This document shows, one piece after another, positions 33,458 to 42,200 of a stretch of 64,000 nucleotides of DNA. The position numbers and the translations under genes are program-made. Below the pieces are notes generated by a model. It ran no database searches, had not been told where the DNA came from, and was given only the letters and a program-made list of their open reading frames with translations. The stretch's first letter is position 1; each line of letters starts with the position of its first letter. Location: the NCBI RefSeq assembly GCF_011492965.1, contig NZ_CP045121.1, forward strand, positions 1-64,000. Reading direction: 5' to 3'. Source of the DNA: Rubrobacter marinus (GTDB lineage: Bacteria > Actinomycetota > Rubrobacteria > Rubrobacterales > Rubrobacteraceae).

Positions 33458-33560
33458 AGCTCGCTCCTATCGTCGGGCGTCCTTTCCGACAGCCTACCCG
33501 GGGCTTCCCCGGGGGACACCGGCGGTCGGCGGGGGCCGTAGCGTATAAACTCCGCTCAGG

Positions 33561-34055
33561 GTGAGCGAAGGCTTCGTACATCGGGAGCACGACGAGGGAT
33601 CCGGGAGCGAGACAGAGGGCTCCCGGCGACGCCTGCTGCCCGCCCTCCTCGCCGGGCTGCTCGCCCTCTCCCTGCTCTCGGCGATGGCCGCGCCGCTGCT
33701 CCTGGAGCGGTCCTCGACGGGCAGCGACGACGAGGCCAAGGGGCTCCTGCTGGGGGCGGCGGAGGAGATGGACTCGTGCGCGGCGTCGGCGGGCGGCTCG
33801 TACAGTGGCTGCGACGCCCGGCGCATGAGGGAGCTCGCGCCCGGGATCGAGTGGCGCGAGGGGTGGCGCCGTACGGCAAGGGCTGGGGGACGGCAGGATC
33901 GGCCGGGTCTACGTCTCCGTCGCCCCGGGCGGGGCGGGGCGCGCTCCTACCGGCTGGAGACGACGAGCGGGAGCGGGTACGTCTTCTCCTACGAGTACTC
34001 GAACGGCTCGGTGACAAAGAACGCGAAGGGCAGCAGCGAACCCGAGCCCTGGTAG
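33561..34055 (+). pseudogene. Pilin-like membrane-anchored protein, three frameshifts as sequenced
   Basis: GTG start at 33561. After a charged N-terminus comes one hydrophobic helix (about 25-45) and then an extracytoplasmic region with paired cysteines (DSCAASAGGSYSGCDARR) and a strand-rich end (SYRLETTSGSGYVFSYEYSNGSV). This layout resembles actinobacterial type IV minor pilins, but the prepilin cleavage site is not clear. The frame changes three times; one added G in each of the runs 33860-33863, 33885-33889 and 33936-33939 restores a continuous 165-residue protein. Likely sequencing error. Pilin assignment is tentative. Confidence 0.6.
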
Positions 34056-34322
34056 GCAGCGGGTCCGCGGCACGAAGCCCTCTTCGCGCAGCCCCTCGCG
34101 AGGTCGCGAAGCGTTTACTGGGAGACGGGAGGACTGCGGTTAGAATAGCCACCGTCGTCCCCCACAACGCACAGGAGTTGCTCACGGCTCTTACAAAAGA
34201 ACAGGCGCGGACCCGCGCAAGCATAACCGGAGAACACGAGCCTTCGGGGTGAGCGATCCTCGCGCGCTACCTGCTCCGCGCCGCGCAGCTTGTGCCGGCG
34301 GTGTCCCGCGGGGAGCTTCGTG

Positions 34323-35478
34323 ATGCGGGTCGGGCGGATCTCCGGGATCGGCGGGGTGGACGCGGGGCGTGGCGGGCCCTCGAGCCCCGGGACTTCCCGT
34401 TCTTCGACCTCGAGTTTCTGGAGGCGCTGGAACGCTCCGGGAGCATCGGCAGGTCCAGCGGGTGGATGCCGGCCTACCTCCTGTGCGAGGGCGACGGGGA
34501 GGGATGCTCGGCGCGCTCCCGGTCTACCTCAAGACGGACAGCTACGGCGAGTACATCTTCGACTGGGAGTGGGCGCGGGCGTACCGCGAGCACGGGCTCC
34601 GCTACTACCCCAAGCTCGTCGCCGCCGTGCCGTTCACGCCCGCCACGGGGCCGAAGCTCCTTCTGCGCCGCGATCTGGACGAGGGGGGCGGGGAGGGGCG
34701 CAGGGCGGTGGCGCGCGCCCTGCTCGACGCGGCTCGCGGCCTCGGAGACGAGCTCGGCGTCAGCTCCTCGCACGCGCTCTTCCTCCCGGAGGAGGAGCTC
34801 GGGGAGTTCGAGGACCGGGGGTTCGCGGTGCGCCACTCCCTGCAGTTCCACTGGCACAACCGCGGCTACGGCACCTTCGACGACTACCTCGGGGCGCTCA
34901 CGAGCAAGCGGCGGCGTCAGATCTCGCGCGAGCGCCGCCAGCTCTCGGAGGAGGGCCTGATCATCGAGCGCCTCACCGGGGAAGATCTCACCCGCGGCCA
35001 CGCGGAGGTCATGTACCGCCTCTACCTGAGCACGCTGGATCGGAAGTGGGGCTCCCCGTACCTGACCGCCCCCTTCTTCGACGAGGTCTTCCGGACGATG
35101 AAGGACCGCACCCTCCTCGTCCTCGCGCGCGACGGGGCGACCCGCCGCCCGGTCGCGGGCGCCCTCAACTTCTACAAGGGGCGGACCCTCTACGGCCGCT
35201 ACTGGGGCGCCTTCGAGGATCGGCGCAACCTCCACTTCGAGCTCTGCTACTACCAGGCGATCGAGTTCGCCATCGAGCGCGGCTTCGACCTCTTCGAGGC
35301 GGGGGCGCAGGGCGAGCACAAGCACGCCCGCGGCTTTCTGCCCTCGATCACCTACAGCGCGCACGAGATCCGGCACAAGGGCTTCCGCCGCGCCATAGGC
35401 CGCTACATCGACGAGGAGAAGGAGTGGCTCGCCGAGGCCTTGCAGGACTACGCCCGCCACGACCCGTACAAGCCCTGA
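34323..35478 (+). pseudogene. FemAB/GNAT-like peptidoglycan biosynthesis-type protein, two frameshifts as sequenced
   Basis: Homologous in pattern to COG3146-type GNAT-fold proteins related to FemAB aminoacyl transferases. Typical segments are DFPFFDLEFLEALE near the N-terminus, LPVYLKTDSYGEYIFDWEWA, YYPKLVAAVPFTPATGP, and a C-terminal GAQGEHKHARGFLP. The first 180 bp are split over three frames: adding one G at 34364-34367 and one G at 34501-34503 gives a 385-residue protein, full length for the family. The ATG at 34323 is the best start. The intact part runs from about 34504 to the end. The substrate is unknown. Confidence 0.85.
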
Positions 35479-35573
35479 TCGAGGTCCGGCGCGCGAAAAC
35501 CATACGGCTTTCCGTTGTTAGCCAAGCGTCCGCGGGGTTGGTACAATCCCCGAGGTTTCCTGAACCGAACTTC

Positions 35574-35657
35574 GGGCGAGTGGCGGAATCGGTAGACGCG
35601 CTAGGTTCAGGGTCTAGTGTCCGAAAGGACGTGAGGGTTCGAGTCCCTCCTCGCCCA
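35574..35657 (+). tRNA. tRNA-Leu (anticodon CAG)
   Basis: An 84-nt class II tRNA: acceptor GGGCGAG pairs with CTCGCCC, D-arm with GGCGGAATCGGTAGACGC, anticodon stem CTAGG/TCTAG around TTCAGGG (anticodon CAG), a long variable arm (TGTCCGAAAGGACG) and T-arm with GGGTTCGAGTCCC. The 3' CCA is not encoded. A possible -10 box TACAAT lies at 35542-35547. Confidence 0.96.
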
Positions 35658-35721
35658 CTAGGTCGTCCCAGCCGGCGGAGCTTTGCCTGCGGCAATCCCC
35701 CGGCCCCTACACGGGGGTTGT

Positions 35722-36813
35722 TTGGAGCGTAGATCCCACAGGTCAGGGCCGAAGGTTCGCCGCGCGAGACCGGCGTCTTCCCGCGGCGGAAACCGTCCGA
35801 GAGCGTCCGCCCGTCCGCGGCGCGAGAGGACCCTGCCGCCCTGGGTGACGCTCCTCGGCTCCATCCTCTTTCTCACGATCTGCTGCTTCTTTATCTTCTT
35901 TGTCGCCAAGGGCTGCGTCGCCGCCCAGGAGTCGACGCAGGTGCGCAAGTACGTCACGAGCGCGGACAGCACCCTGAGCGACTCGGCGAACCTGGGCCGG
36001 GAGGAGCTGCAGGGGGCGCTCGTGGGCGCGGCCGAGGACCCGGCGAGCATGGACGCCGGCGCCCTGAGCGCCGCCTCGGACAAGGCGCGGACGTACTACC
36101 TGGACGCCCTGCACAACCAGGAGGTGCCGCCCGGTTTCGAGGACGCGCACCACTACGTGGTCAGCTCTTTAGGCATCCGGTCGGAGGCGCTGGAGAACCT
36201 CTCCGGGGCCGTCGGCGCGGAACCGGCGGAGGCCGGCGAGGCGCTCGCGGCCTCCGTGGAGGACTTCAAGCTCAGCGACGCCATCATCCGGGACCACTAC
36301 GTGCCGTCCTCGGAGGACGCGCTCGAGGCGTCCGGGAGGAGGGGGGACCGGAGCTACCTCTACGAGCCCGAGCCGTTCATGGACTACGAGGCCCTAGGCC
36401 TGGAGACGGAGGCGGCGGGGGCGGCATCGGCGACCTCCTCCGACCCGAACGCGCTGCACGGTGTGGAGATCTTCGGCGTCGAGGTCGGCGGCCAGCCCCT
36501 GTACGCGGGCGGGAACGCCGTGCTCACGGGCTCGGCCGAGCCGATCTTCCTCGTGACCGTCACCAACAGCGGCGAGGTCCCGGAGACCGGGGTGCCCGTC
36601 GAGGTGGTGCTCAACACCATCGCCGAGCGCCAGGCGCTGTCGGCCAGGGTCGAGCGCATAGAGCCCGGGGGCTCCGCGACGGTGGAGGTCGGCGGCTTCA
36701 AGCCCGGCCAGCTCAACGAGACCGCCGAGGCGACGGTCTCCGTCGGGCCCGTCGAGTACGAGCAGAACGAGGACAACAACGCCCTGACGGGCACCGTGAC
36801 TTTCGGGTTATAG
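35722..36813 (+). CDS. Membrane-anchored protein with C-terminal CARDB-like domain
   Basis: A 363-residue protein. A basic N-terminal segment is followed by one membrane helix (about 40-62, VTLLGSILFLTICCFFIFFVAK) and an extracytoplasmic helical region (about 65-230). The C-terminal 115 residues form beta strands of CARDB type, an adhesion-like fold (PIFLVTVTNSGEVPETGVPVEV, EDNNALTGTV). TTG at 35722 follows a G-rich site; upstream codons in frame overlap the tRNA-Leu flank and look non-coding. Possibly a cell-envelope binding protein; no close family recognised. Confidence 0.75.
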   Translation: MERRSHRSGPKVRRARPASSRGGNRPRASARPRRERTLPPWVTLLGSILFLTICCFFIFFVAKGCVAAQESTQVRKYVTSADSTLSDSANLGREELQGALVGAAEDPASMDAGALSAASDKARTYYLDALHNQEVPPGFEDAHHYVVSSLGIRSEALENLSGAVGAEPAEAGEALAASVEDFKLSDAIIRDHYVPSSEDALEASGRRGDRSYLYEPEPFMDYEALGLETEAAGAASATSSDPNALHGVEIFGVEVGGQPLYAGGNAVLTGSAEPIFLVTVTNSGEVPETGVPVEVVLNTIAERQALSARVERIEPGGSATVEVGGFKPGQLNETAEATVSVGPVEYEQNEDNNALTGTVTFGL

Positions 36814-36827
36814 GAGGGGGTAGAGCT

Positions 36828-37106
36828 TTGGTAACGGCGGTGGTCCTGGTGACGACGGAGAGCGAGAGGGTCGCGGAGGCCGCGCAGGCCATGCTGAAGG
36901 TCGAGGGCGTCACCGAGGTCTACTCCGTAACCGGCCCCTACGACCTCGTGGTCATGGTGCGCATCCCCGACTTCGAGCGGTTGGCCGAGATCGTCCCCGA
37001 GAGGCTCGCCCAGGTCCCCGGCGTCGCCCGCACCGAGACCATGGTTGCCTTCCGCACCTACTCCGACTACGACCTCGACCGTATCTGGGCGCAGGGTCTG
37101 GAGTAG
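36828..37106 (+). CDS. Stand-alone Lrp/AsnC ligand-binding (RAM) domain protein
   Basis: A 92-residue protein that is just the effector-binding half of Lrp/AsnC regulators: AVVLVTTESERVAEAAQAM, GVTEVYSVTGPYDLVVMVRI, and VPGVARTETMVAFRTYS. There is no DNA-binding helix-turn-helix, so it cannot act as a classical repressor alone. Such single-domain proteins are widespread in Actinomycetota and archaea and bind amino acids or other Lrp proteins. TTG start 14 bp after the previous stop. Confidence 0.9.
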   Translation: MVTAVVLVTTESERVAEAAQAMLKVEGVTEVYSVTGPYDLVVMVRIPDFERLAEIVPERLAQVPGVARTETMVAFRTYSDYDLDRIWAQGLE

Positions 37107-37121
37107 CAAACACACGCGGCG

Positions 37122-37361
37122 TTGAGGATCTCCATACTTCCGCACGCCCGGCGCCGAATGGAAGAACGCGGCATCCGAGAGGACGAGGTTCGAGCAACGC
37201 TCGAGAGGCCAGATGTAGAGTATCGGGGTAGCGCTGGACGCGTCGTTGCGGAGCGGATGCCGCCGGGTAGGAGCCTCGCAACCAAAGTAATCTACAATCC
37301 AGGTCTAGAGGGCGAGAGGGTGGTCGTTACTGTCGAGCGCGGCCGACCGTCCAGGAGGTGA
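37122..37361 (+). CDS. DUF4258-like small basic protein, possible toxin
   Basis: A 79-residue basic protein with the DUF4258-type segment PHARRRMEERGIREDEVRATLERPD and a strand-rich C-terminus ending VVTVERGRPSRR. DUF4258 proteins are often found next to DUF2283 proteins in arrangements resembling toxin-antitoxin pairs. The downstream DUF2283-like gene begins 7 bp later. TTG start at 37122. Function inferred only from this pairing. Confidence 0.75.
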   Translation: MRISILPHARRRMEERGIREDEVRATLERPDVEYRGSAGRVVAERMPPGRSLATKVIYNPGLEGERVVVTVERGRPSRR

Positions 37362-37368
37362 AGGCCCG

Positions 37369-37629
37369 ATGAGGTTCGAGCACGATTCTCAGAGCGGCGC
37401 GCTTTACATAAGGGTTCGTGAGGGGGAGATCGAGGAGACCCTAGATCTCGCCGAACCCGGTTTCGGGGCGCACGTGGACATAGACCGTGAAGGCAACGTC
37501 TTGGGGATCGAGTTCCTTTCTTTCGAGGAGTACGCAGAGCTCGTTTGCAGGAGCGGTGGCGCGTTAGAACTTCCCGATCGCATAGAAGATCCAGAGCACT
37601 TCCGGACCGAGTTGGCACGTCCGGCTTAG
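37369..37629 (+). CDS. DUF2283-like small acidic protein, possible antitoxin
   Basis: An 86-residue acidic protein starting MRFEHDSQSGALYIRVREGEIEET, the DUF2283 layout (D..A.LYIR), followed by VDIDREGNVLGIEFL. It is 7 bp after the basic DUF4258-like gene, with a good ribosome-binding site (GGAGG) at the end of that gene. Acidic partner after basic protein is a common pattern for neutralising pairs, but direct evidence is lacking. Confidence 0.75.
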   Translation: MRFEHDSQSGALYIRVREGEIEETLDLAEPGFGAHVDIDREGNVLGIEFLSFEEYAELVCRSGGALELPDRIEDPEHFRTELARPA

Positions 37630-37760
37630 TGCGGCCCGGCTCCGGGCTCCTCATATTGTCGCGATAGGCACGTTCGCGGCCGGGAGCGTGGACGATCTCT
37701 GGACAAAGCACGGGGCTCATGCAGCTTACGGCAGACACCGTTCGTAAGGTTGGAGGGAGC

Positions 37761-38765
37761 ATGCGGGACAATACCGCGGCAGTGCTGAAGGGAGAGGTCG
37801 TTGTCCTAGAGCCATTAGAGAGTCGCCACGAAGATGCCCTCTTCGAGGCTGCTGCGGACGCACGAATATGGCGCTGGATGCCCTACGACCCGTCCGAGAG
37901 TCGCGAGAGTTTCAGCGCGTGGTTCCGAAGCGCCCTTGGTTCGTCCAGAGCGGGAAACGAGGCCGCTTTCGCCGTTCTAGACGCGAGCAACGGCGTGCCT
38001 GTAGGGAGCACCCGCTACCTCGCGCTCCGGCCCGAGCACCGCGCCCTGGAGATAGGCTGGACCTGGTTGTCACGCTCCGTGTGGGGCAATGGGACGAACA
38101 CGGAGGCCAAGCTACTGCTCCTTGAGCATGCCTTCGAGCGGCTCGGATATTTACGTGTCGAGTTCAAGACCGACTCCCGCAACGAACGCTCCCGCGCTGC
38201 CCTAGAGGCGCTTCCTGCACGCTTCGAGGGCGTCTTTCGCAAGCACATGCTGGTACGCGGCGGGGATCGCCGGGACTCCGCCTACTACAGCATCATCGAT
38301 GAAGAATGGCCGAGGGTAAAAGCCTCGCTCAAGCAACGCCTCGCGTTCGAGACCTCCGGCAAGAAACCTCCGTCCGAGCACCCCAACGCCGCGCTGATAC
38401 GCTGTCTGTACGATGCCCGCGACCGGAACGACGAAGGCGCCATCCGCTCCGTGCTCTCCGGGGACGTGATCTGGCACGAGCCCGACGTGGGTGCCGGGCA
38501 CACCGGCGACCTCCACGGCCCCGACGCCGTGCTCGCCATGATCCGGGACGCCCGCGGCCGTACCGGGGGTACCTTCAGCCTCCGGCCGCAGGAGATCGTC
38601 GCCAACGGGGAGCACGCCGTGGCCCTCGTCGACTGGTCGGCCGAACGTCACGGGGAAGCCCTCGAAGGCAAGGAGGTCGCCGTCTACCGGGTGCGGGCCG
38701 GCAGGGTCGTCGAGGTCCACTTCCACCAGGACGATCAGAACCTGGACCGGCGGTTCTGGGAGTAG
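37761..38765 (+). CDS. GNAT acetyltransferase fused to a SnoaL-like domain
   Basis: A 334-residue two-domain protein. Residues 1-200 are a RimJ/RimL-type GNAT domain (LEPLESRHEDALFEAA, EIGWTWLSRSVWGNGTNTEAKLLLLEHAF, RVEFKTDSRNERSRAALEALPARFEG). Residues 215-334 are a SnoaL/NTF2-like alpha+beta barrel (ALIRCLYDARDRNDEGAIRSVL, WHEPDVGAGHTGDLHGPDAVL, DWSAERHGEAL, RVVEVHFHQDDQ). I chose ATG 37761 because GGAGGG lies just upstream; ATG 37719 is also in frame. Substrates are unknown. Confidence 0.85.
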   Translation: MRDNTAAVLKGEVVVLEPLESRHEDALFEAAADARIWRWMPYDPSESRESFSAWFRSALGSSRAGNEAAFAVLDASNGVPVGSTRYLALRPEHRALEIGWTWLSRSVWGNGTNTEAKLLLLEHAFERLGYLRVEFKTDSRNERSRAALEALPARFEGVFRKHMLVRGGDRRDSAYYSIIDEEWPRVKASLKQRLAFETSGKKPPSEHPNAALIRCLYDARDRNDEGAIRSVLSGDVIWHEPDVGAGHTGDLHGPDAVLAMIRDARGRTGGTFSLRPQEIVANGEHAVALVDWSAERHGEALEGKEVAVYRVRAGRVVEVHFHQDDQNLDRRFWE

Positions 38766-38767
38766 CG

Positions 38768-39277
38768 GTGCCGGAGATACGGACCGAGCGGCTGCCCCTG
38801 CGCGGGTGGAGGGAGAGCGACCTCGACCCCTACGCCCGCATGTGCTCCGACCCGGAGGTCATGCGTTGCCTGCCCGCCGTGCTCGACCGCGAGGGGAGCG
38901 AGGATTAGGTCTCGCGCTTCGTCCGCCACTGGGAGGAGCGGGGGTTCGGGTTGTGGGCCGTGGAGCACGGGGCCACGGGAGCATTCGTAGGGTTCGCCGG
39001 CCTGCTCCGTCAGGAGGACCGGCCCGAGGGCGAGCACGAGACCGAGGTAGGGTGGCGCCTGGATCGCTCCTTCTGGGGACAGGGGCTCGCCACGGAGGGG
39101 GCGCGGGCGAGCCAGCGCCACGGATTCGAGGCGCTGGAACTGGAGCGCATCATCAGCATAACCGTCCCGGAGAACGCCGCCTCCAGACGGGTCATGGAGA
39201 AGGCGGGCCTGACCTTTCGGGGCGAGACTTCCTGGAGGGGCTACGGGGTGGTCTGGTACGCCGCCGACCGCGAGTAG
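38768..39277 (+). pseudogene. GNAT acetyltransferase interrupted by an in-frame TAG
   Basis: GTG start at 38768. The reading frame matches RimJ-type GNAT proteins along its whole 169 codons (IRTERLPLRGWRESDLDPYA, VGWRLDRSFWGQGLATEGA, IISITVPENAASRRVMEKAGL), except for TAG at 38906-38908, codon 47. Unlike the other broken genes in this window, this is a nonsense change without frameshift, so a real mutation is plausible. It follows the GNAT-SnoaL gene by 2 bp. Confidence 0.85.
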
Positions 39278-39336
39278 CGGGTGTGGGCGGCGAGACGGCG
39301 TTCGCCGCGACGCACGGCAAGCAGGCGGTCCGAAAA

Positions 39337-39370
39337 ACGAAGGGGACGGCCGGGTGGCCGTCCCCTTCGT
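39337..39370. terminator. Bidirectional terminator
   Basis: A 15-bp perfect inverted repeat (39337-39351 with 39356-39370) around a 4-nt loop, preceded by AAAAA on the plus strand. On the minus strand this gives a stem followed by T residues, a good terminator for the FN3 gene; it also ends transcription of the GNAT genes. Confidence 0.85.
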
Positions 39371-39391
39371 TCGTTGCGGTTGGGAACGCTG

Positions 39392-41575
39392 CTAGCGGTA
39401 AACTACCGTATTGGACTGGGCCGAGGCCGCCCCCCAGACCTTGGTGGCCGTGGTGGCGGGCGTGTTGGTGGCCTGAACCCGGAACTTGTAGAAGGCGCCG
39501 TTTACGAGACCAGACGTCACGTTCAGCTGCCTGGCGGTGGCCGGTACCGTCCGGAAGGGGACAGCCGGCTGCGTGGCGTGACGCGCCGGGTTCGTCGCGC
39601 TGACGACCCTGATGATCTCCACTCGGTAGCCGGTGATCGCGCGACCGCCGGTGTTGGTCGGGGCCGTCCACCGGGCCAGCGCCGACCGGACCGTTCCGTC
39701 GGTGGTGAGGCCGCTGGCAGCCGTACCGATCGTCGGGGCGCCCGGGATCGTGACCGGCGTCACCACGTTGGAGAACGCGGAGTAGGCGCTCGAACCGCCG
39801 GCGTTGATCGCGCGGACCTGGAACTTGTAGGGCGTGCCGTTGGTCAGGCCGGTGATGACCCCGCTGGTCACGTTGCCGAACGACCTGACCTGGACCGGCG
39901 CGTTGGTCGTCGCGTTGACCACGTTTACCTGGTAGCCGGTGATGGCCGCGCCGCCGTTGTCGGCCGGCGGGTTCCACCTCACCGTCGCGTTGGAGGCGCC
40001 TGCCGTGGCGGAGCCGATGGTGGGCGTGCCGGGGGCCACGGCGCCGATGGTGTACGCGAAGGACGTGCTCTCGGCCGGCGTGGTGTTCGTCCGATTCGAG
40101 TCGCTCGGGTTGCCCGCCGTATCGAAGACCTTGGCCTTGATCGTCTGCGAGGCGGTCACGTTGATCTGGGTCGTGAACTCCCTGCTGGTGCCGGTAGGCT
40201 CCGCGCCCCCGACCGTGTAGCGGATGGTGGCGTCGTCCTCGGCGGCCTCAAGGGTGACCGCCTGCGCCGTGAGGTAGCGGCCGGCGCCCGGCGTCGCCGT
40301 GGGGGCGTCGGGGATCGTGAGGTCCTTCTGGATGCCGAGGACCTGGCCGCCGATCTGGACCGTCTCGGGCCCGCGATCGGGGTTGGGGATCTGCGGACCG
40401 GTCGGGTCGTTGGGGTCGGGGATCGTCTCGGGCCCACGGTTGGGGTTGGGGATCGTGAACGTTGCTTCCGCGGTGAGCGTGCCGTCCGAGAAAGCCTGGA
40501 CCTGAGCCGCCGGGATGGGGGCCGCCTTCCAGGTCTGCGCGCCGGAGGCCGGGCTCGGCACTATGTTGTTGACGACCACGGGGCTCGTCGCGGGATCCTG
40601 ATCGTCGAGCGAGACCGAGACCGCGGAGGCGTTGTGGGAGACGCCGCCGAGGACGAGGTCCTGGTTTATGTTCAGCGTGTTGACGGCCTTGCGGCCGGCG
40701 TCGGTAACGGCGTAGTTGGCGCTCTGCGGGCAACCACTGAAGCCGGGGCCGTCGATCTCGCCGTGCTCGTAGATCGTGATGCCGGTGCGCTCGGTGGTGA
40801 CGGGATCGGTCTTCCAGCCCAGGACGCGGCTCTGACCGGCGACGGCCGAATCGACCGCGGCCACGTCGTTGGGGCCCGTGAAGGTGTACGTGGCCGTGAA
40901 GGTGGTGGGATCGTCGTCGCCGTCGGCGTAGGTGAAGGTGCCGTTGTAGGTGGTGCCTTCGCCGTTGGTGCCCGGGGCGCGGACATCGCGCTTACCGATA
41001 AGCTCGACGAGGTCCGGCTGGATGATCCGCGCTTCGATCTCGTCTACCGGCACCGCGCTTCCGTCCGCTTCCTGCGCCTTGCCCTTCATGGTGAGCTGCC
41101 TGGGGTTGTCCGGGTTCTCTGTGGCAGGCTGCGTGACTTCTACGTTTCGAACCGGGATCCTGGCCCCGTCGGGCTCCTCGGAGTTAGCGTCCAGGACCTC
41201 GATCTCGTCGCCGGCGATGATGTTCGGCGTCGTGCCGGTCCAGCACACCCCGCCGGGGTGGTTGATCTCGAAGAAGCCGGTGGCGTCGGCCGTGCCGCTG
41301 GTCGTACCGATGACGACGCCGTCCCGGATTACGTTGACGGTCAGGTCCTTGTTCGCGAAGAACGCGGCCTCGTCCACGGTGACCATGTCGCGCTTCGGGA
41401 AGATGGTGATGTTCTTGTCCAACGGGAGCGGCTCACCGCTCACTTCGGGCGCGGTCTGTGCCCGGACTTGAGGCGCCAGCGTCGCGGCCGCGAGGAGAGC
41501 GGCGAACAACGTCAGGAATATCTTCATCATGGTGCCGCCCCCCCCTCTCAAATAGCTTGCGTGTCCCGTGATCAT
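39392..41575 (-). CDS. Exported protein with chitobiase-like and two fibronectin type III domains
   Basis: A 727-residue predicted secreted protein. A signal peptide (MMKIFLTLFAALLAAATLA..VRAQ) lies near the N-terminus. The middle is unrecognised, beta-rich and Asp/Pro-rich, with a CHB_HEX_C_1-type module (about 425-515, TLEAAEDDATIRYTVGGAEPT) followed by two FN3 domains (about 525-620 and 620-727). The ATG at 41575 has AAAGGAG 8 nt upstream; starting at the ATG at 41530 removes 15 residues and puts the signal peptide at the very N-terminus. A C8 run (41538-41545) lies between the two starts. No catalytic domain seen; surface binding is a guess. Confidence 0.85.
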   Translation of the reverse strand: MITGHASYLRGGGGTMMKIFLTLFAALLAAATLAPQVRAQTAPEVSGEPLPLDKNITIFPKRDMVTVDEAAFFANKDLTVNVIRDGVVIGTTSGTADATGFFEINHPGGVCWTGTTPNIIAGDEIEVLDANSEEPDGARIPVRNVEVTQPATENPDNPRQLTMKGKAQEADGSAVPVDEIEARIIQPDLVELIGKRDVRAPGTNGEGTTYNGTFTYADGDDDPTTFTATYTFTGPNDVAAVDSAVAGQSRVLGWKTDPVTTERTGITIYEHGEIDGPGFSGCPQSANYAVTDAGRKAVNTLNINQDLVLGGVSHNASAVSVSLDDQDPATSPVVVNNIVPSPASGAQTWKAAPIPAAQVQAFSDGTLTAEATFTIPNPNRGPETIPDPNDPTGPQIPNPDRGPETVQIGGQVLGIQKDLTIPDAPTATPGAGRYLTAQAVTLEAAEDDATIRYTVGGAEPTGTSREFTTQINVTASQTIKAKVFDTAGNPSDSNRTNTTPAESTSFAYTIGAVAPGTPTIGSATAGASNATVRWNPPADNGGAAITGYQVNVVNATTNAPVQVRSFGNVTSGVITGLTNGTPYKFQVRAINAGGSSAYSAFSNVVTPVTIPGAPTIGTAASGLTTDGTVRSALARWTAPTNTGGRAITGYRVEIIRVVSATNPARHATQPAVPFRTVPATARQLNVTSGLVNGAFYKFRVQATNTPATTATKVWGAASAQSNTVVYR

Positions 41576-42200
41576 CTCTCTTACTCCTTTGCTTTTGCCA
41601 ACCACTGCAAACTGCTGACTCTTCTGCCGCTTATCTCCAGAGCACTTGCATCTGCTCGTCTCGTCCTACGTTCCGGCTAGATACGGCCATCGAACACATG
41701 AACCTCGCTTCTTCGCTACCTCGTGTCTCTATCGGGAAGGATGGACCAGCGCGGCGAGCCTGCCATCACTTGCATGAGCGATTTATTGCTAGTCCATGTG
41801 GGCTACTGAATTCCGGGCCCCCACTGCTTATCGGTTTTTGGGTATGCACGCTCGCGCCCGCCCCGGGTCCGAACGGGCCCAAAACGTATCTGCTCCAACG
41901 GTTGCCGGTGGCCACTCATCACGCCGCACTGCTCGGGATCGAACTCGAGCCGATGCCACGTAGTCAGGCGTCGTAGGGGAGATGGGGTCTCGACCTTCCA
42001 GACGCGCGTCTTTCGTGGGGGTTCGAAAGGTAGGCTAGAGCGAGAGGCGAGTCGCTTGCTCTCTGCGGTCAAGAACGAGCACGGTACGCATCATCCCGGC
42101 GTACCAGGGGCTATCGCTGGACGTTCTTCTCGTCGTCCCGTTCGTTGAAGAGCCAGCCCTCGGGGGGTGTCTTATCGGCCAACTCCCGCCGGTTTTTCTG
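41576..42200. other. Non-coding spacer of about 625 bp
   Basis: Upstream region of the FN3 gene and downstream of the GCS2-family gene, both on the minus strand. I see no convincing gene: short open frames on both strands lack ribosome-binding sites and family features. A short imperfect inverted repeat lies near 42033-42062. The region presumably holds the FN3 promoter, but no clear -35/-10 pair was found. Confidence 0.5.

Noticed and set aside
35515-35547. -35/-10 pair before tRNA-Leu
   Set aside because: Spacing between TTGTTA and TACAAT is 21 bp, too long to claim a full promoter; only the -10 is mentioned.
41698-41976. Small plus-strand open frame in the spacer upstream of the FN3 gene
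   Set aside because: No ribosome-binding site, no family features, atypical composition.
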